Below, in pieces: positions 37,659 to 45,819 of a stretch of 64,000 nt of DNA. The notes below the pieces were generated by a model. The model searched no databases and had not been told where the DNA came from. It saw nothing but the letters and a program-made list of their open reading frames with translations. Source of the stretch: Noviherbaspirillum sedimenti (GTDB lineage Bacteria > Pseudomonadota > Gammaproteobacteria > Burkholderiales > Burkholderiaceae_D); assembly GCF_003590835.1 (NCBI RefSeq), contig NZ_QYUQ01000002.1, positions 3,720,001 to 3,784,000 of the forward strand, in the 5' to 3' direction. A program made the position numbers and the translations under genes. Within the stretch, counting starts at the first letter, position 1; each line of letters starts with the position of its first letter.

Positions 37659-38185
37659 GTCAGGTCGAAAACACCAAACGGCCGTGGGGGCCGATCATGC
37701 AGATCGCCTACGTTGTTGATGATCTGGACGCTGCCATCGATTACTGGACAGGTGTGATGGGTGTCGGTCCATTCTTTCTGATCGAGCGGCCCGTTTTTGA
37801 AAACGGCTACTACGAAAATGCACCGCAAGTGATGAACATGACCGCGGCCATGGCGTTTTCAGGTGGCCTTCAGGTCGAGCTGATCCTGCAGCACGACGAC
37901 ACGCCATCCATCTTCACGCAACGACGCCCCAAGGACAATGGCGTTCACCATCTGGCGGCGCTGACCGAGGATATCGATGCAGCCGTTGACTATCTCGAAG
38001 CCCGGGGCGGTCGCCGTCTTCAGGGCGCCGACGTGGGTGGCGGACGCATCGCCTATGTCGATACCGGCACGCCTGCCGGCATTCTGGAGCTGGCCCAGCT
38101 GGCTCCGGAGGTCCTGCAGCTATTCGATGTGATCCGCGCCGCCGGCGCCGCCTGGGATGGGCAGCAACGGATCATGACGCTCTGA
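37655..38185 (+). CDS. VOC-superfamily protein A
   Basis: A 176-residue vicinal-oxygen-chelate fold protein. Candidate metal ligands are Gln in IMQIAYVVDDLD, His in VHHLAAL and Glu in AGILELAQL. Members include lyases, epimerases, isomerases and dioxygenases; which one applies is not evident. Its start overlaps the Rieske stop. It is the left partner of a tandem pair with the same length (VOC B). A ring-opening or isomerase role next to the oxygenase is inference. Confidence 0.85.
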   Translation: MSQVENTKRPWGPIMQIAYVVDDLDAAIDYWTGVMGVGPFFLIERPVFENGYYENAPQVMNMTAAMAFSGGLQVELILQHDDTPSIFTQRRPKDNGVHHLAALTEDIDAAVDYLEARGGRRLQGADVGGGRIAYVDTGTPAGILELAQLAPEVLQLFDVIRAAGAAWDGQQRIMTL

Positions 38186-38310
38186 CCCATTCCGCCCGGA
38201 GCAGTCACCTCAGGGTGCTGCTCTGGGCGCATAGAGGTCATGCTGTGGCGTCATCGGAAAATCAGGATCAGTGCTTTCATCGGGCACTGCAATTTTTATC
38301 TGGAACCGGC

Positions 38311-38841
38311 ATGAATCAGAATGAAGTTGCTGCGCGGCCGTGGGGTCCGATCATGCAGATCGCCTACGTTGTCGATGATCTCGACACTGCCATCGATCAT
38401 TGGACTGGTGTAATGGGCGTTGGCCCGTTTTACCTGAAGCGTCCCGATCTGGAAAACGCTTACTACGAAAATGAGCCGTTGACGGTGAATATGACTGCGG
38501 CGGTAGCGTTCTCAAACGGCCTTCAGATCGAACTGATTCTGCAGCATGACGATACGCCATCCATCTACACGCGCCGCCGTCCTGAAGGTCATGGCATTCA
38601 TCATATGGCAGCCCTGACTGATGATCTGGAGGCCGCCATTGCCTACGTCGAGTCCCGAGGAGGCCGCCGCCTGCAGGGCGCGGATATGCCCGGGGGCGGC
38701 CGCATCTGCTATGTGGATACCGGAACTCCTGCCGGCATTCTTGAATTCCTGGAGTTGCGGGCGCCGGTTCTGGAGCTCTTCGAATCGATTCGCATGGCCG
38801 GCGCCACCTGGGATGGGCAACAGCGGATCTTAAATCTATGA
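38311..38841 (+). CDS. VOC-superfamily protein B (tandem paralog of A)
   Basis: A 176-residue VOC protein, the same length as its neighbour A and sharing long blocks (RPWGPIMQIAYVVDDLD, ELILQHDDTPSI, GGRRLQGAD, WDGQQRI). Metal-ligand candidates are again Gln, His (IHHMAAL) and Glu (GILEFLEL). ATG at 38311 follows GGAA. The pair looks like a tandem duplication with later divergence, and possibly acts as a heterodimer. It starts 125 bp after A. Confidence 0.85.
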   Translation: MNQNEVAARPWGPIMQIAYVVDDLDTAIDHWTGVMGVGPFYLKRPDLENAYYENEPLTVNMTAAVAFSNGLQIELILQHDDTPSIYTRRRPEGHGIHHMAALTDDLEAAIAYVESRGGRRLQGADMPGGGRICYVDTGTPAGILEFLELRAPVLELFESIRMAGATWDGQQRILNL

Positions 38842-38925
38842 CATCTTTCCCGGAGCGCAACGGCCGCAGAGCCACAAGCTCCAATCACCAATTCAAATTT
38901 TAGATCAATCGGAAGAGACAGCACA

Positions 38926-40080
38926 ATGACAACGATCGTCGAACAGATTCGCGCGGCCTACGAATTAGACCAGAAACGCAACATCGAAGCCGTTGAGGCA
39001 TCGGACCTGCCATTATCTTATGAAGCCATCACAGACCGCTGGCTGACCAATGTACTGTGCCGCAATCATCCGGAAGCCAGGGTGATTGAACATACGCTCG
39101 GCGAACAAGACAGCGGATCATCCAATCGCCGGCGGATCAAGGTGCAATACAACAAGGCGGGGCAGGATGCCGGGTTGCCGACAGCCTTGTTCTGCAAGGC
39201 GTCGCATGAATTGAGCAACCGGATCGTGATGGGCGTGGCCGGCGCCGCCAATGCGGAAGTGGTCTTTTATAACAAGATTCGCCCCTTGCTTGATATCGAA
39301 GCGCCGGGTCCGATTTTTGCCAACTTCGACCCGAAGTCCTTTAATTCGATCATCTTGCTTGAGGATCTGACGGATTCAGTCCAGTCATTTTGTTCACACA
39401 AGACCGAGGTCACCCGTGCGCGCGCCGAAAGCCAGATCCGTCTGATGGCAAAGTTCCACGGCCGTTTCCATGAAAGTCCGGAATTGAAGACCGTGCTGAC
39501 GGAGTTCGGAACCTGGCCGGAATTTTTTCGCAAGACCCTTGATTACGGCATGAAGGAAGGCTCCAACCAGGGATTTCTGGATGCCGAGTCGGTGATTCCG
39601 GCGCGTCTCTACAAGCGGTTTGATGAAATCTGGCCGGCGACGCTGGCCTCGGTCGAAAAACATCAGCAGTTGCCACTCACACTGATGCACGGCGACGTGC
39701 ACCTGAAGAACTGGTACATCGCCGGCAACGGCGAAATGGGCCTGAGCGACTGGCAATGCTGCACCCGCGGGCACTGGAGTCGCGATCTCGCTTACGCGAT
39801 CGCCACGGCGCTCACGGTGGAAAATCGCCGCGCCTGGGAAAAGGATCTGGTGCGTCTCTATCTGGAGAAGCTTGCCGAGGCCGGCGGTCCTGTCGTCACT
39901 TTCGACGAGGCCTGGGTCCTCTACCGGCAGCAGCTCTTGTCGGTGCTGACCTGGTGGACCATCACCTTGTGTCCGGCGCCAGGCATGCCCGATATGCAGC
40001 CGCGCGACATCACGCTGGAATTCATCCGTCGGATTTCGATCGCGATGGATGACCTGGATTCACTTGGAGTTACGGCATGA
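38926..40080 (+). CDS. Small-molecule phosphotransferase (APH/EcK-like)
   Basis: A 384-residue kinase of the aminoglycoside-phosphotransferase/ecdysteroid-kinase-like group. Seen here: the catalytic loop MHGDVHLKNWY (His255, Asp257, Asn262) and a metal-binding Asp275 in LSDWQ, in place of DFG. ATP-binding residues near the N-terminus (about 75-110) look weaker. The start follows a GGAAGAGA stretch. The stop overlaps the next gene (ATGA). The context suggests phosphorylation of an alcohol intermediate or a precursor; no substrate is visible. Low-homology kinases of this type are also found in lipid and terpenoid gene clusters. Confidence 0.8.
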   Translation: MTTIVEQIRAAYELDQKRNIEAVEASDLPLSYEAITDRWLTNVLCRNHPEARVIEHTLGEQDSGSSNRRRIKVQYNKAGQDAGLPTALFCKASHELSNRIVMGVAGAANAEVVFYNKIRPLLDIEAPGPIFANFDPKSFNSIILLEDLTDSVQSFCSHKTEVTRARAESQIRLMAKFHGRFHESPELKTVLTEFGTWPEFFRKTLDYGMKEGSNQGFLDAESVIPARLYKRFDEIWPATLASVEKHQQLPLTLMHGDVHLKNWYIAGNGEMGLSDWQCCTRGHWSRDLAYAIATALTVENRRAWEKDLVRLYLEKLAEAGGPVVTFDEAWVLYRQQLLSVLTWWTITLCPAPGMPDMQPRDITLEFIRRISIAMDDLDSLGVTA

Positions 40081-41810
40081 ACCAGCATGATGACAAGCTA
40101 AGCGAAGCCGATATCGAACCCTGCTGCGTGGTCGACTCGGCGGACGATATCAGCTGGGACAGCGAAGCCGATATCGTGGTTGTCGGTTTTGGCGGCGCCG
40201 GCGTGGCGGCGGCGCTGGAGGCCGCGGAGCGGGGCGCCAGCGTGATTGCCGTCGACCGCTTCGACGGCGGCGGCGCCACTGCCTATTCCGGCGGCATTCT
40301 CTACAGTGGCGGCGGTACGCCGCAACAAAAAGAGGCTGGTTACGAAGACACTGCCGAAAATATGCGCAAGTATCTGGCACTGGAGTATGTTCCCGTGCGA
40401 GACGAGACCCTGCGCCGCTTCTGCGACAACAGCGTTTCGAATCTCGCCTGGGTGGCGCAGCATGGCGTGCCTTTGAGCGGCGACCTCTATTCCGGCAAAG
40501 TAACTTATCCCCCGGAAGGAAAATTCCTTTATTACAGCGGAAATGAAAAAGCGCCGGCAATTGCAGCGCAAGTGCCGCCGGCGCCGCGCGGGCATCGGGT
40601 GGTTGGTAAAGGCATGACCGGCAAAGTCTACTTCGCAGCCATGCAGAAAGCGGCGTTTGAACGCGGCGTCAAGCTGATCCCCCACGCACCGGCGCGCCGG
40701 CTTGTCGTCGACAAGAGTGGCGCAGTGATCGGCATCGAAATTGATCAGTTTCCGGAAACCGCTTTTGCCAAACACCGCAGCTTGTACAAAAAAGTCAGCC
40801 CGTACTTGCCATTGAGTGGCGAGCGCGCTGAAAAAGCCATTCGTGGCTGCGCACAATTCGAGAAGGAAGCGGGCGCCAGGCGAAAGCTGATTCGTGCTCG
40901 TCGGGGCGTGGTGCTGTCGAGTGGCGGCTTTGTCTACAATTTGTCCATCCTCTCCAAGCACAGACCGGAACTGGCATCTTCCTACGGTGCGCTGATGCGT
41001 CAGGGCTCGATGGGGTGTAACGGCAGTGGCATCGCCCTGGGCGAGTCTGTTGGCGGGGTGACGGGACTCATGTCAAACGCCTTTGTCGGTCGTGTGCTTT
41101 CTCCGCCAGAAGGGTTTGTAAAAGGCGTGATGGTGAATCAGGACGGCAAACGCTTCATCAATGAGGATGCCTATATCGGTACGGTAGGCAATGCGATTGC
41201 AAAGCAGTCTGCCGATGGCACCGCATGGCTGATCCTGAACAAAAGCACCTTCTGGGGGGGTATAAAGGCGCTGCTCACCATCGGCCGCGCCTTGTTCATT
41301 TTATGGGCGACGCCTACCTTGGTCAACATTCTCTTTGGCGGCACCAAAAAAGCGGCGACCCTGGAAAAGCTTGCAGAAAAATGCGGCATTAATACGTCTG
41401 GGCTCGTGGCAACTGTCCGGGATTATGACAAGCTGGCTGCTGCAAACCAGCCTGACCCGGTGGGCAAGATCGCGTCAAACATCGCGCCGATCGGCAGCGG
41501 ACCATACTACGCGATCAACGTATCGATTAATAATCGCTTTGCGGCAACCTCGGCATTTACCTTGGGCGGCTTGAAGGTTGATGAAGACACAGGCGGCGTA
41601 CTGCGCGCAGACGGGTCTATCATCCCAGGGCTTTACGCTGCCGGCCGCACTGCGGTTGGCATGTGCTCGCACGCCTACATGAGCGGATTGTCGCTGGCCG
41701 ATACCTTGTTCTCCGGCCGGCGTGCGGCTGCCAGCGCTATCGGCGAGGGCGATCAACAGCACGCCGAGGTCGCGAATTCGGCGCATGATCGCGAGAGGAC
41801 CATCGCATGA
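40077..41810 (+). CDS. FAD-dependent dehydrogenase (3-ketosteroid dehydrogenase/fumarate reductase-like)
   Basis: A 577-residue flavoprotein. Seen here: the dinucleotide motif VVVGFGGAGVAAALEAAERG, the FAD/substrate block GGATAYSGGILYSGGGT, and a C-terminal GLYAAGRTAVGMCSHAYMSGLSLADTLFSGRRA. This resembles 3-ketosteroid delta-dehydrogenases and fumarate-reductase flavoproteins, and a desaturation next to a ketone is plausible. An unusual hydrophobic stretch around residues 398-421 (ALLTIGRALFILWATPTLVNI) could associate with the membrane. ATGA overlaps at both ends, so it is in the middle of a coupled operon. Confidence 0.88.
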   Translation: MNQHDDKLSEADIEPCCVVDSADDISWDSEADIVVVGFGGAGVAAALEAAERGASVIAVDRFDGGGATAYSGGILYSGGGTPQQKEAGYEDTAENMRKYLALEYVPVRDETLRRFCDNSVSNLAWVAQHGVPLSGDLYSGKVTYPPEGKFLYYSGNEKAPAIAAQVPPAPRGHRVVGKGMTGKVYFAAMQKAAFERGVKLIPHAPARRLVVDKSGAVIGIEIDQFPETAFAKHRSLYKKVSPYLPLSGERAEKAIRGCAQFEKEAGARRKLIRARRGVVLSSGGFVYNLSILSKHRPELASSYGALMRQGSMGCNGSGIALGESVGGVTGLMSNAFVGRVLSPPEGFVKGVMVNQDGKRFINEDAYIGTVGNAIAKQSADGTAWLILNKSTFWGGIKALLTIGRALFILWATPTLVNILFGGTKKAATLEKLAEKCGINTSGLVATVRDYDKLAAANQPDPVGKIASNIAPIGSGPYYAINVSINNRFAATSAFTLGGLKVDEDTGGVLRADGSIIPGLYAAGRTAVGMCSHAYMSGLSLADTLFSGRRAAASAIGEGDQQHAEVANSAHDRERTIA

Positions 41811-42346
41811 ACGCCGCTCCCGCAATGCGTCGCGATCCAGTGCGGCAGATCGCCTACTTCGTGCCGGATATCCGTGCGGCAGCGTTGGCCCACTCGGCGT
41901 TGTTCGGCTCGGGGCCTTATTTCATCGCTGACCACATCCCCCTGCACGCGAGTTATCACCGCGGCCAGCCAGCGGAACTGGATCACAGCTCGGCTTATGG
42001 CCAATGGGGCGAGGTGATGATCGAGTTCGTGCAGCAGAATAACGAGGGGCCTTCCGTATTCCGCGACATGTACCCGGACGGCGGATCTGGCATGCATCAC
42101 GTGGCGCTGATTGTCGACAACCTGGCGGAATCGATCAAGGCCTATGAGGCGGCAGGATTTGCGACGGGGCTGTATGCCGAAGCGATGCCTGGGGTGGGGT
42201 TCGCGATGATGGACTGCGTTGCCACCCTTGGGCATTTCGTTGAGCTGTATGAGCCTTCACCAATATTGCTTGGCGTCTACGAAAAAGTCCGTAGCGCCGC
42301 GCGCGACTTCAATGGCGAAAACGTCCTCCGGACAATGTCATTCTGA
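41807..42346 (+). CDS. VOC-superfamily protein C
   Basis: A 179-residue VOC protein. Ligand candidates are Gln in PVRQIAYFVPDI, His in GMHHVALI and Glu in GHFVELYE. It starts inside the stop of the flavoprotein gene (ATGA). It is more divergent from A and B than they are from each other but closer to D (MYPDGG in both). Function is not evident; four such proteins in one operon suggest successive steps or hetero-complexes. Confidence 0.85.
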   Translation: MNAAPAMRRDPVRQIAYFVPDIRAAALAHSALFGSGPYFIADHIPLHASYHRGQPAELDHSSAYGQWGEVMIEFVQQNNEGPSVFRDMYPDGGSGMHHVALIVDNLAESIKAYEAAGFATGLYAEAMPGVGFAMMDCVATLGHFVELYEPSPILLGVYEKVRSAARDFNGENVLRTMSF

Positions 42347-42424
42347 GTCCTTCACTGCCAATGAATCACTAGTTCATTCTACGACCATCGCTACGGGGAT
42401 GGATCGACCAATTAAGGAGATAAC

Positions 42425-42943
42425 GTGCTGATCAACAAACCTATCATGCAAATTGCCTATGTCGTCAAGGATCTGGAGGCTGCGTGCCATCACTGGATCA
42501 ATATTTTTGGCGCGGGGCCTTTCTACCATGTGCCCCACCTCAAGTTGCCGGAGCAACTATATCGTGGCAAGCCGTCGGAAGAAGACGCCAGTCACGCGCT
42601 CGGTTTCTGTGGGGACATGAATATCCAGTTGATCCAGCAGCATAACGATGCGCCGTCGATGTACCGGGACATGTACCCGGATGGCGGCCAGGGATTTCAT
42701 CACATGATGTTTTTCACTGAAAATTTCGAAGCTGACCGCGACCGGCTGGTGCAGATGGGCTGCCCGGTCGTCGAGGAATTGATGAGCACGGCACGCATCG
42801 CCTATGTCGATGCGCGCGACAAGGTCGGCGGATTTATTGAGGTCTATGAGGATAATCCCACCATCCGGGAATGGTTCGCCGGTTGGAAGGAAGAGCATCT
42901 GAAATGGGACCGGAAGACGAATCCAATCCGCCTGTTCGCCTGA
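42425..42943 (+). CDS. VOC-superfamily protein D
   Basis: A 172-residue VOC protein with Gln in PIMQIAYVVKDLE, His in GFHHMMFF and Glu in GGFIEVYED as the likely metal ligands. Start is a GTG at 42425 with AAGGAG at 42413, and no ATG nearby gives the conserved N-terminus. It shares DMYPDGGxGxHH with C. Last of the four VOC genes, followed by a NIPSNAP-like gene 49 bp on. Confidence 0.85.
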   Translation: MLINKPIMQIAYVVKDLEAACHHWINIFGAGPFYHVPHLKLPEQLYRGKPSEEDASHALGFCGDMNIQLIQQHNDAPSMYRDMYPDGGQGFHHMMFFTENFEADRDRLVQMGCPVVEELMSTARIAYVDARDKVGGFIEVYEDNPTIREWFAGWKEEHLKWDRKTNPIRLFA

Positions 42944-42992
42944 ATATTTCGTACTGTAGTCAATAACTATATACCTGAAGGAGTCTATTCTC

Positions 42993-43301
42993 ATGTACGT
43001 GCACGCAACACTCGAATTGTCCTATAGCGGCGTCCCCCAGTTCCTCGCCATCGCCCCGCGCGTGAAAGCGCTGGTGGAAGCCAAAGGCGTGAAAATGGTC
43101 CAGGGTTTGCTTTTCACGACCGGTCGTCTCAATACCGTTGTCCATATCTGGAAAGTGCGTGACATGAATCATTGGCATGACACGATCAGCTCGCTGCAGA
43201 CACATCCGGATTTCCCTGAAATCTGGGCCGCGCTCTCGGCATCGGTCGTCGACGAAAAACTGGCCTTCGCAATGGCTGCGCCGCATTTTCCAGACGCCTG
43301 A
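42993..43301 (+). CDS. NIPSNAP-like small protein
   Basis: A 102-residue protein with the look of a NIPSNAP/dimeric alpha-beta-barrel domain (VVHIWKVRDMNHWHDTISSLQTHPDFPEIWAALSASV). AAGGAG precedes the ATG. Such small barrels often bind or rearrange hydrophobic compounds, but no activity can be assigned. It is the last gene of operon 1; a hairpin follows. Confidence 0.65.
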   Translation: MYVHATLELSYSGVPQFLAIAPRVKALVEAKGVKMVQGLLFTTGRLNTVVHIWKVRDMNHWHDTISSLQTHPDFPEIWAALSASVVDEKLAFAMAAPHFPDA

Positions 43302-43306
43302 GATGT

Positions 43307-43337
43307 GGTTCAGCTACCGGACCAGGTGGCTGTAACC
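43307..43337 (+). terminator. Hairpin after operon 1
   Basis: Stem GGTT-CAGCTACC with GGTGGCTG-(T)-AACC around a GGACCA loop, one G-T pair and one bulge. It lacks a T-run, so it could be a processing or Rho-associated end rather than an intrinsic terminator. Confidence 0.4.
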
Positions 43338-43766
43338 AAGTAATACCGGACACTCCTGTGACAGATGCAAGCCCGACCATATAGGTGCGGAGCATGTAAC
43401 TGAAACGGGGCTGTCTGCCAGCTTTATTTTTATCTCCAGAGCAAATGCGATCTGCAGTTGCCCATCCCGCCAGCACCTTGTCTTGAGCGAAGACTGCTCG
43501 GCATAGTCCGTTCAATAATTTCTTTCCGCCATGAATACATCTGTGCCCATTCTCGGCACCGGTGCTAATTCGGTTTTCTTCTAATTGTTGATATTTCTCA
43601 AGCGCGACAAAGCGCTGCATACGAAACTATCGAGCACGCGAGTTGGCTGCCATACCAAATTGCTTTAATACCTGGCTGGAACGCGCGACGAAGCAGATCG
43701 CCTGAACTAGCTACGGCGCAGTAAACAAATCTTGCAAAAAACATTCAAAATATTTGACTGCTAAAT

Positions 43767-43788
43767 TATAGTATGTGAACATACTATA
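43767..43788. promoter_or_regulatory. Perfect operator-like dyad upstream of operon 2
   Basis: Nine-base arms TATAGTATG and CATACTATA are separated by four bases (TGAA). The centre lies about 103 bases before the P2 -35 element; the related dyad at 35116-35141 is about 105 before P1. A dimeric regulator is implied. Confidence 0.65.
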
Positions 43789-43880
43789 GTCGGTGGTTAA
43801 AAAATGCTGAAATGCATTTGCCACGATCACCTATCAATAACTCATTCCGGTGATTCGTGAAAATTAACTGAAAAGATGTA

Positions 43881-43909
43881 TTGACGAGTATGGTTTGCAA
43901 GCGTACGAT
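43881..43909 (+). promoter_or_regulatory. Promoter P2 (operon 2)
   Basis: -35 TTGACG (43881-43886), 17-base spacer, -10 TACGAT (43904-43909), with GATGTA just upstream and a T-rich stretch then GCA downstream, as in P1 and P3. Confidence 0.7.
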
Positions 43910-44014
43910 ATTTTTGCATAACGTTTCAAATGCTTGGGTGTCGTCCGTTTTGTGCATGGAAGAAAATAAAGAATCTATAGGTTCTAAAAATGCAGGTAAA
44001 AATAGGAGGAGTAA

Positions 44015-45658
44015 ATGGGTAAAAAATCAGTGGAAAAGCGTAGTGAGTTCAAGAAGCGGGATGTGGCATTGGCAGCTTTATCGGTTGCAGCATTGCTGTT
44101 CCCTGGAGCGGCGAGTGCGGTTAAGCTCGAGATGGACAACCCGGACCTGGACATTCGCTGGGACAATACAGTTCGTTACAATGCCGGGGTGCGGGCGGAA
44201 GATCAGGATTCCAGGATCAACAATAACCCCGTATTCGACGAATCGAATATGAAGTTCGATAAAGGAGATCTAGTCACCAACCGTCTGGATCTGCTGTCGG
44301 AATTCGATTTTGTCTACAAAAAGACCAGCGGCTTTCGCGTGAGTGCATCGGCATGGTATGACCAGGCTTATCACGATGACACGGTCAGGGGCAATCCGGC
44401 TTTCGGCTCGCAAAACACCTACCCAGGCAACCGCTACACCGACTTCGTCAAGCGATACAACAAGGGGCTGTCGGGCGAGATCCTGGATGCCTTCGTCTTC
44501 ACCAAATTCGACGTGGGCGGAGCGCCTGTCGGCGTGAAGCTGGGCAGGCACAATGTTTTCTGGGGTGAATCACTGTTTTCGCTGGGTAACGGCATCGCTT
44601 ATTCTCAGGGGCCGATCGATGTGCGGAAGGCTTTGGCCAATCCTGGTACCGAAGTGAAGGAGCTGTTCCTGCCGCTTGGTCAGCTTTCCGCGCAAGCGCA
44701 GGTGACCTCCGAGCTGTCTGTAGCCGCGCAATATTATTACGAATGGAAACCCTGGCGGCTGCCTGATGGCGGTACCTATTTCGGTGGCGCGGATTTCTTC
44801 AGTGCCGGCGGCGGCACCAATCTTGCCCTTGGCCCGGGCTTCTCCATACCTTTCACCGGCATCGGATCAAGACCGAAAGATCGCGGCGACTGGGGCGTCA
44901 TGGCCAAATGGGCGCCGGAATGGCTGAACGGCACGGTCGGATTTTATTATCGCGAGTTCGGCGAAAAGTTGCCGTGGGCAGTTCTGAATCCGGCCTTTAC
45001 TGATGCGCATCTTGTCTACAACGACAACGTCAAGCTGTACGGCATCAGTTTGTCCAAGCTGCTCGGTGACACCTCTGTCGGCGCCGAACTGTCGTATCGC
45101 AAGGGGGGCGCCTTTAACAGTGCATTTGCGCCCGGTACGGCGGGTGCGCGCGGCGATAGCATTCACTGGCTGGTCAATGCCGTCCAATATTTTGGCGAAA
45201 ATGCTGCCTGGGACTCGGCCGTGCTCATCGCTGAAATTAACGGCAGCCACTGGCGCAAAGTCACGAGCAATGCGGGCGTTTTCCAGGCGGAAGGAACAGC
45301 CGCTTGCCCAGGTGACAAAATGGATGGCTGCGTGACGAAAAACAACGTCGGGATCAATCTGAAGCTGGAGCCGCTCTGGTACCAGGTCGTCCCTGGTGTT
45401 GACCTCAAGATGCCGCTGGTTTTCGGTATCGGGATCAAGGGGAATGGCGCAACCTTGGGCGGCAACCGGGAAAAGAATGGTTCTTACAGTGTCGGCCTTG
45501 CAGCCGAGATTCAGCAGCGCCATTTCGTTACGCTGAGCTATAACGACTACATGGTCAAGTTCCGTGACAACGGTACTGCAGTCACCACCGACAATGGCGG
45601 CGGCGCGCTATACAAGGATCGTGGCTGGGTGTCGTTGACGTACAAGACAGCATTCTAA
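44015..45658 (+). CDS. DUF1302-family outer-membrane protein
   Basis: A 547-residue secreted protein: N-terminal signal (about 1-35, ALAALSVAALLFPGAASA), then a long beta-strand-rich body with alternating aromatic residues (YNAGVRAEDQDSR, LLSEFDFVYKK, SASAWYDQAYHDD) and a C-terminal strand ending in Phe (YKDRGWVSLTYKTAF), as in outer-membrane beta-barrels. DUF1302 proteins commonly sit beside DUF1329 and MMPL genes in lipid/terpenoid catabolic clusters. AGGAGG precedes the ATG. Proposed role: an uptake or export channel. Function not established. Confidence 0.88.
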   Translation: MGKKSVEKRSEFKKRDVALAALSVAALLFPGAASAVKLEMDNPDLDIRWDNTVRYNAGVRAEDQDSRINNNPVFDESNMKFDKGDLVTNRLDLLSEFDFVYKKTSGFRVSASAWYDQAYHDDTVRGNPAFGSQNTYPGNRYTDFVKRYNKGLSGEILDAFVFTKFDVGGAPVGVKLGRHNVFWGESLFSLGNGIAYSQGPIDVRKALANPGTEVKELFLPLGQLSAQAQVTSELSVAAQYYYEWKPWRLPDGGTYFGGADFFSAGGGTNLALGPGFSIPFTGIGSRPKDRGDWGVMAKWAPEWLNGTVGFYYREFGEKLPWAVLNPAFTDAHLVYNDNVKLYGISLSKLLGDTSVGAELSYRKGGAFNSAFAPGTAGARGDSIHWLVNAVQYFGENAAWDSAVLIAEINGSHWRKVTSNAGVFQAEGTAACPGDKMDGCVTKNNVGINLKLEPLWYQVVPGVDLKMPLVFGIGIKGNGATLGGNREKNGSYSVGLAAEIQQRHFVTLSYNDYMVKFRDNGTAVTTDNGGGALYKDRGWVSLTYKTAF

Positions 45659-45685
45659 GAAATGCGGAGGGTGGGAGCGTGATTG

Positions 45686-45709
45686 CCCCCCCCCCCCCCC
45701 CCCCCCCCC
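45686..45709 (+). repeat. Poly-C homopolymer tract (24 C)
   Basis: Twenty-four consecutive C between the DUF1302 stop (45658) and the DUF1329 start (45820). Upstream G-rich sequence (GGAGGGTGGGAG, 45666-45677) can pair with the C-run, and TGCGGA/TCCGCA (45663-45668, 45712-45717) flank it as short arms. A tract this long is highly slippage-prone in vivo and also error-prone in sequencing; the exact count is therefore uncertain. Confidence 0.85.
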
Positions 45710-45819
45710 ATTCCGCAACCAGGGAAGTGCAGTGAGCATTGCCAGAAGTGGCGCGCCCTACCAGGAATGCAGCGCGGTATCGTTGGCCTTGATACAACAT
45801 GATGAAATTGGAGACGACA

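Larger units (their letters stand above)
43302..44014 (+). other. Intergenic region between operons 1 and 2 (713 bp)
   Basis: No supported gene. After the hairpin, the first 400 bp are unremarkable. The right part is AT-rich and holds a perfect dyad (43767-43788) and promoter P2 (43881-43909), followed by a leader of about 100 bases and an AGGAGG ribosome site before the DUF1302 gene. Confidence 0.7.
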
